Shown: piece by piece, positions 61,827 to 64,000 of the stretch
Layout of the letters: the number at the start of each line of letters is the position of its first letter
Position numbering within the stretch: the stretch's first letter is position 1
Assembly (NCBI RefSeq): GCF_004341035.1
Contig: NZ_SLXK01000005.1
Coordinates: 100,816 to 164,815, forward strand
Source: Scopulibacillus darangshiensis
GTDB taxonomy: Bacteria; Bacillota; Bacilli; Bacillales; Sporolactobacillaceae
Direction: 5' to 3'
DNA length: 64,000 bases
Notes under the pieces: generated by a model
Database searches by the model: none
Told to the model about the DNA's origin: nothing
Seen by the model: the letters and a program-made list of their open reading frames with translations, nothing else
Position numbers and translations under genes: made by a program

Positions 61827-61876
61827 GCAAAATATATTGGCATATTCATGGAAATTTGGCGCAAAAAAGTTTTGCA
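61827..61876. promoter_or_regulatory. Candidate RocR enhancer sites
   Basis: GCAAAA-AAG-TTTTGC (61861-61875) is a perfect inverted repeat. TGCAAAATATATTGGCA (61827-61843) is an imperfect one. Centres lie about 90 and 120 bases upstream of the rocD start site, as the two UAS elements of roc promoters in Bacillus subtilis do. They also sit in front of rocR itself. Confidence 0.6.
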
Positions 61877-61921
61877 GCGCAGCGTTTTTTTTATTAAAAT
61901 GTATATGGGGAGGTCTTTTAA

Positions 61922-63301
61922 ATGACAATCAATGAATTGAATATAAATGAACTTTATGAACAGCTTTTGAATGAAATAGATGTGGGCATTCATGTCATAA
62001 ATGAAAAAGGAAAAACCATTATATACAATAAAAAGATGATGGAAATCGAGTCGATGAAAAGTGAGGATGTCCTTGATAAGGATTTATTGGATGTTTTTAC
62101 GTTCGGCAAGAATCAGCGCAGCACACTTGTTGAAGCACTTAGGGGGAAAACGGCCAAGCGCGTCAAACAAACATATTTCAACTATAAAGGTAAAGAAATT
62201 ACAACCATTAACGATTCTTTCCCTATTATAAGGAATGGGAACATCGCGGGGGCCATTGAAATCGCAAAAGATGTGACACAATTGGAACAGGTGATCAAGG
62301 AAAACGTCCTCCAAAAACAAAATACGAAGTTTACATTCGACCTTATGATTGGCAAGAACGTTGCTTTTCGAGAAATGATTGAAGAGGCAAAAAAAGCCAC
62401 CCGCACAGCCTCATCGGTTCTTATTGTGGGAGAAACCGGCACAGGAAAAGAGTTAATAGCACAAAGCATTCATAATGGCAGCAGCCGCTCCCCTGCTCCT
62501 TTCATCTCGCAAAACTGTGCTGCCATTCCTGATAATCTCATGGAAAGTTTGTTATTTGGCACAAAAAAGGGAGCTTTTACCGGGGCTTTGGATCGGCCCG
62601 GCTTATTTGAACAAGCCGACGGCGGGACACTGCTGTTAGATGAGATCAACTCATTAAACCCTCCATTGCAAGCCAAACTTTTGAGGGCAATACAAGAAAA
62701 AACGATCAGAAGGGTCGGTGACACGAAGGATAAAATGGTTGACGTCCGGATTATTGCCACGATCAATGAAGATCCGATCGATGCCGTTTCCCAAAACCGT
62801 CTGCGAAGGGATTTATACTATCGGCTAAGTGTTGTGAGTCTATTCATCCCGCCCCTTCGTGATCGTAAGGACGATCTTATGTTATTAGCCGGAAGTTTTA
62901 TAGAAAAGTATAATTCCTTGTTTCATATGAATGTTAAAAGTCTAAATGAGGAAGTTAAACACTTGCTTTATGACCATGATTGGCCGGGGAATGTGAGGGA
63001 ACTCGAACATATTATAGAAGGCACCATGAATTTAGTTGTTGACGAGGAAACAATCACGGTATCGAAGCTGCCCTTTCGCTTTCGCAACCAGGCACGAAAA
63101 ACGGACAGCCCTGCAGATATTGGCATTCAAATTGCACAAACCGAATTCCAAACAAAAACCTTAAAAGAAAAGATCCGGGAAGTTGAGAGGCATTATATTC
63201 AGCAAATTCTTGAGGAAAGCAATCACAATATTTCCAAAGCCGCCAAAAAACTTGGCCTCAGCAGACAGAGTTTGCAATACCGACTAAAAAAATTTAAATA
63301 A
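61922..63301 (+). CDS. rocR: RocR-type sigma-54 activator of arginine catabolism
   Basis: A 459-residue enhancer-binding protein, the length of RocR. An N-terminal PAS domain (about 8-115) is followed by AAA+ (about 140-375: Walker A GETGTGKE near 170, GAFTGA near 217, Walker B TLLLDEIN near 238) and a Fis-type helix-turn-helix (HNISKAAKKLGLSRQSLQYRL). It is divergent from rocD and has the expected enhancer sites in between. It should answer to ornithine or citrulline and drive rocD-rocG-lip-rocF-permease and probably rocG1. Ribosome site GGGGAGG. Confidence 0.92.
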   Translation: MTINELNINELYEQLLNEIDVGIHVINEKGKTIIYNKKMMEIESMKSEDVLDKDLLDVFTFGKNQRSTLVEALRGKTAKRVKQTYFNYKGKEITTINDSFPIIRNGNIAGAIEIAKDVTQLEQVIKENVLQKQNTKFTFDLMIGKNVAFREMIEEAKKATRTASSVLIVGETGTGKELIAQSIHNGSSRSPAPFISQNCAAIPDNLMESLLFGTKKGAFTGALDRPGLFEQADGGTLLLDEINSLNPPLQAKLLRAIQEKTIRRVGDTKDKMVDVRIIATINEDPIDAVSQNRLRRDLYYRLSVVSLFIPPLRDRKDDLMLLAGSFIEKYNSLFHMNVKSLNEEVKHLLYDHDWPGNVRELEHIIEGTMNLVVDEETITVSKLPFRFRNQARKTDSPADIGIQIAQTEFQTKTLKEKIREVERHYIQQILEESNHNISKAAKKLGLSRQSLQYRLKKFK

Positions 63302-63313
63302 AAAAGGGGTCAT

Positions 63314-63346
63314 AAAAAGGGGTCAGACCCCTTGAGGTCTGACCCC
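63314..63346. terminator. GGGTCAGACCC-type terminator hairpin
   Basis: AGGGGTCAGACC and GGTCTGACCCCT form a stem with a CCTTGA loop, between the convergent rocR and small membrane protein genes. Confidence 0.8.
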
Positions 63347-63351
63347 TGCCC

Positions 63352-63543
63352 TTATAAGAAATAAACTAATAATAAAGCAATGACACCAAGCACAATGGCA
63401 CTCCAAGCAGGTGCTTTTTTAATTCCAAACAAACCAATAATACCAAGAATCGCTCCGCTTAGTCCAAGTGTAACCGGGTAGACAAAGAATCCTACGACAG
63501 CAGCAATAATTCCTAACCAACTGATCCATTCTAACGCTTTCAT
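63352..63543 (-). CDS. Small membrane protein, 63 aa
   Basis: A 63-residue protein with two or three hydrophobic helices (LEWISWLGIIAAVVGFFVYPV; LGLSGAILGIIGLFGI; AWSAIVLGVIALLLVYFL). The start ATG 63543 has GGGTGTGGG before it. Such short proteins with a GIKKAP turn occur in Bacillales without known role. It is a single gene, convergent with rocR. Confidence 0.65.
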   Translation of the reverse strand: MKALEWISWLGIIAAVVGFFVYPVTLGLSGAILGIIGLFGIKKAPAWSAIVLGVIALLLVYFL

Positions 63544-63869
63544 TTTCCCACACCCCCATAGATCTGTTAATAAAATAGCCATTTTCATAAATCGAGTCAT
63601 GGTATTCCATCATCTTTATCAGTATTTTATGAGGGAGATTTGAAAAGGTGAATTTAAGTTGACTTGCAACTGCTTTATGGCTTTATCCCATGCTTTAATA
63701 TCACTCGTGTGGTTATGGATACCTTTTTTCCTAAATAAGATATAGAATAAATAATAAGGGAATAGTTCTTAAACCCCTTTTACTCACAACGGAAATTTTT
63801 CCGCTTACATTAAAGAAAAGAACAAAATGGATCTCAGGCAAGGGACCCGACAACTAGGAGGCTTTCTCC

Positions 63870-63998
63870 ATGGATTTATTAAATACTTTTGGTGCTTACA
63901 GTTTACCCGGATTATTCATAGGACTAACCGAAGAAGCAATTTGGATGAAAATTGGCAAACGCCTTCATTTATTTCGGAATTTGAAGGTGTTTTTCTAG
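63870..63998 (+). CDS. Possible small protein, 42 aa
   Basis: A 42-codon gene with a strong AGGAG site nine bases upstream of ATG: MDLLNTFGAYSLPGLFIGLT and a basic end (KIGKRLHLFRNLKVFF), ending two bases before the window edge. It could be a small membrane-associated protein. A second frame, starting ATG at 63828, runs through the window edge without a stop, so the assignment is uncertain. Not recognised. Confidence 0.4.
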   Translation: MDLLNTFGAYSLPGLFIGLTEEAIWMKIGKRLHLFRNLKVFF

Positions 63999-64000
63999 CT

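Noticed and set aside
61855..61877. Sigma-54-like TGGCGC...TTGCA upstream of rocR on the plus strand
   Set aside because: The spacing between the two elements is nine bases rather than five; the sequence is better explained as an enhancer palindrome.

Overview
The window is chromosomal DNA from a spore-forming, low-to-medium GC member of the Bacillales. The sequence shows an alpha/beta-type small acid-soluble spore protein, two YjcZ-type micro-proteins, a polyglycerol-phosphate LtaS, a Bce-type peptide-sensing module, RocR/RocD/RocG/RocF and Fur-, CcpA- and PhoP-like sites. No rRNA, tRNA, CRISPR array, prophage or insertion sequence was found. Genes are densely packed, with strong Shine-Dalgarno sequences and many intrinsic terminators.

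Layout. 1-11.4 kb: tail of an ABC exporter, a YjcZ micro-gene, a DinB-like protein, an LCP cell-wall ligase, a complete bceRS-bceAB-like module with its operator, a Uma2 protein, a HAD phosphatase and two DUF2935 proteins. 11.4-21.6 kb: a DUF3311/sodium-solute symporter pair, a histidine phosphatase, a GNAT, an alpha/beta hydrolase, a conserved unknown next to a BCCT betaine transporter, a CwlO-like endopeptidase, and a Sco1/YtkA copper pair. 21.8-31 kb: small spore-type proteins, methionine gamma-lyase with a cre site, ltaS behind an ECF-type promoter, a SASP, fumC, and a MarR-MFS locus. A structured dispersed repeat occurs here three times and once more at 56.2 kb.

31-46 kb and 56-63 kb form the metabolic core. 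Agmatine deiminase, N-carbamoylputrescine amidase, putrescine aminotransferase and an aminoaldehyde dehydrogenase (agmatine to GABA), with two APC permeases and a histone-deacetylase-like amidohydrolase, are next to a PAS/AAA+/Fis sigma-54 activator. A separate rocG lies at 44.7-46 kb. At 56-63 kb lie rocD, a second rocG, rocF, a basic amino-acid permease and divergent rocR. I find four close matches to the sigma-54 -24/-12 promoter, each upstream of one of these gene groups.

The most unusual feature is a family of three 81-95 aa proteins with the lipoyl/biotinyl (hammerhead) half-barrel pattern. The lysine that would carry the cofactor is replaced in each (Gln, Asn, Glu). Each is embedded in one of these nitrogen-catabolic groups: after the aminotransferase and before agmatine deiminase, after rocG1, and between rocG2 and rocF. 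They look like an undescribed non-modifiable lipoyl-fold accessory family of arginine/agmatine catabolism.

46-56 kb holds a Gly/Pro-rich protein, an MtnE-like aminotransferase with a GNAT, a second YjcZ gene, YtxH, a DmpA-type peptidase, a candidate Fur-controlled C-rich small RNA resembling FsrA, a glpQ gene with PhoP-type repeats, and a Fur-boxed siderophore ABC transporter.
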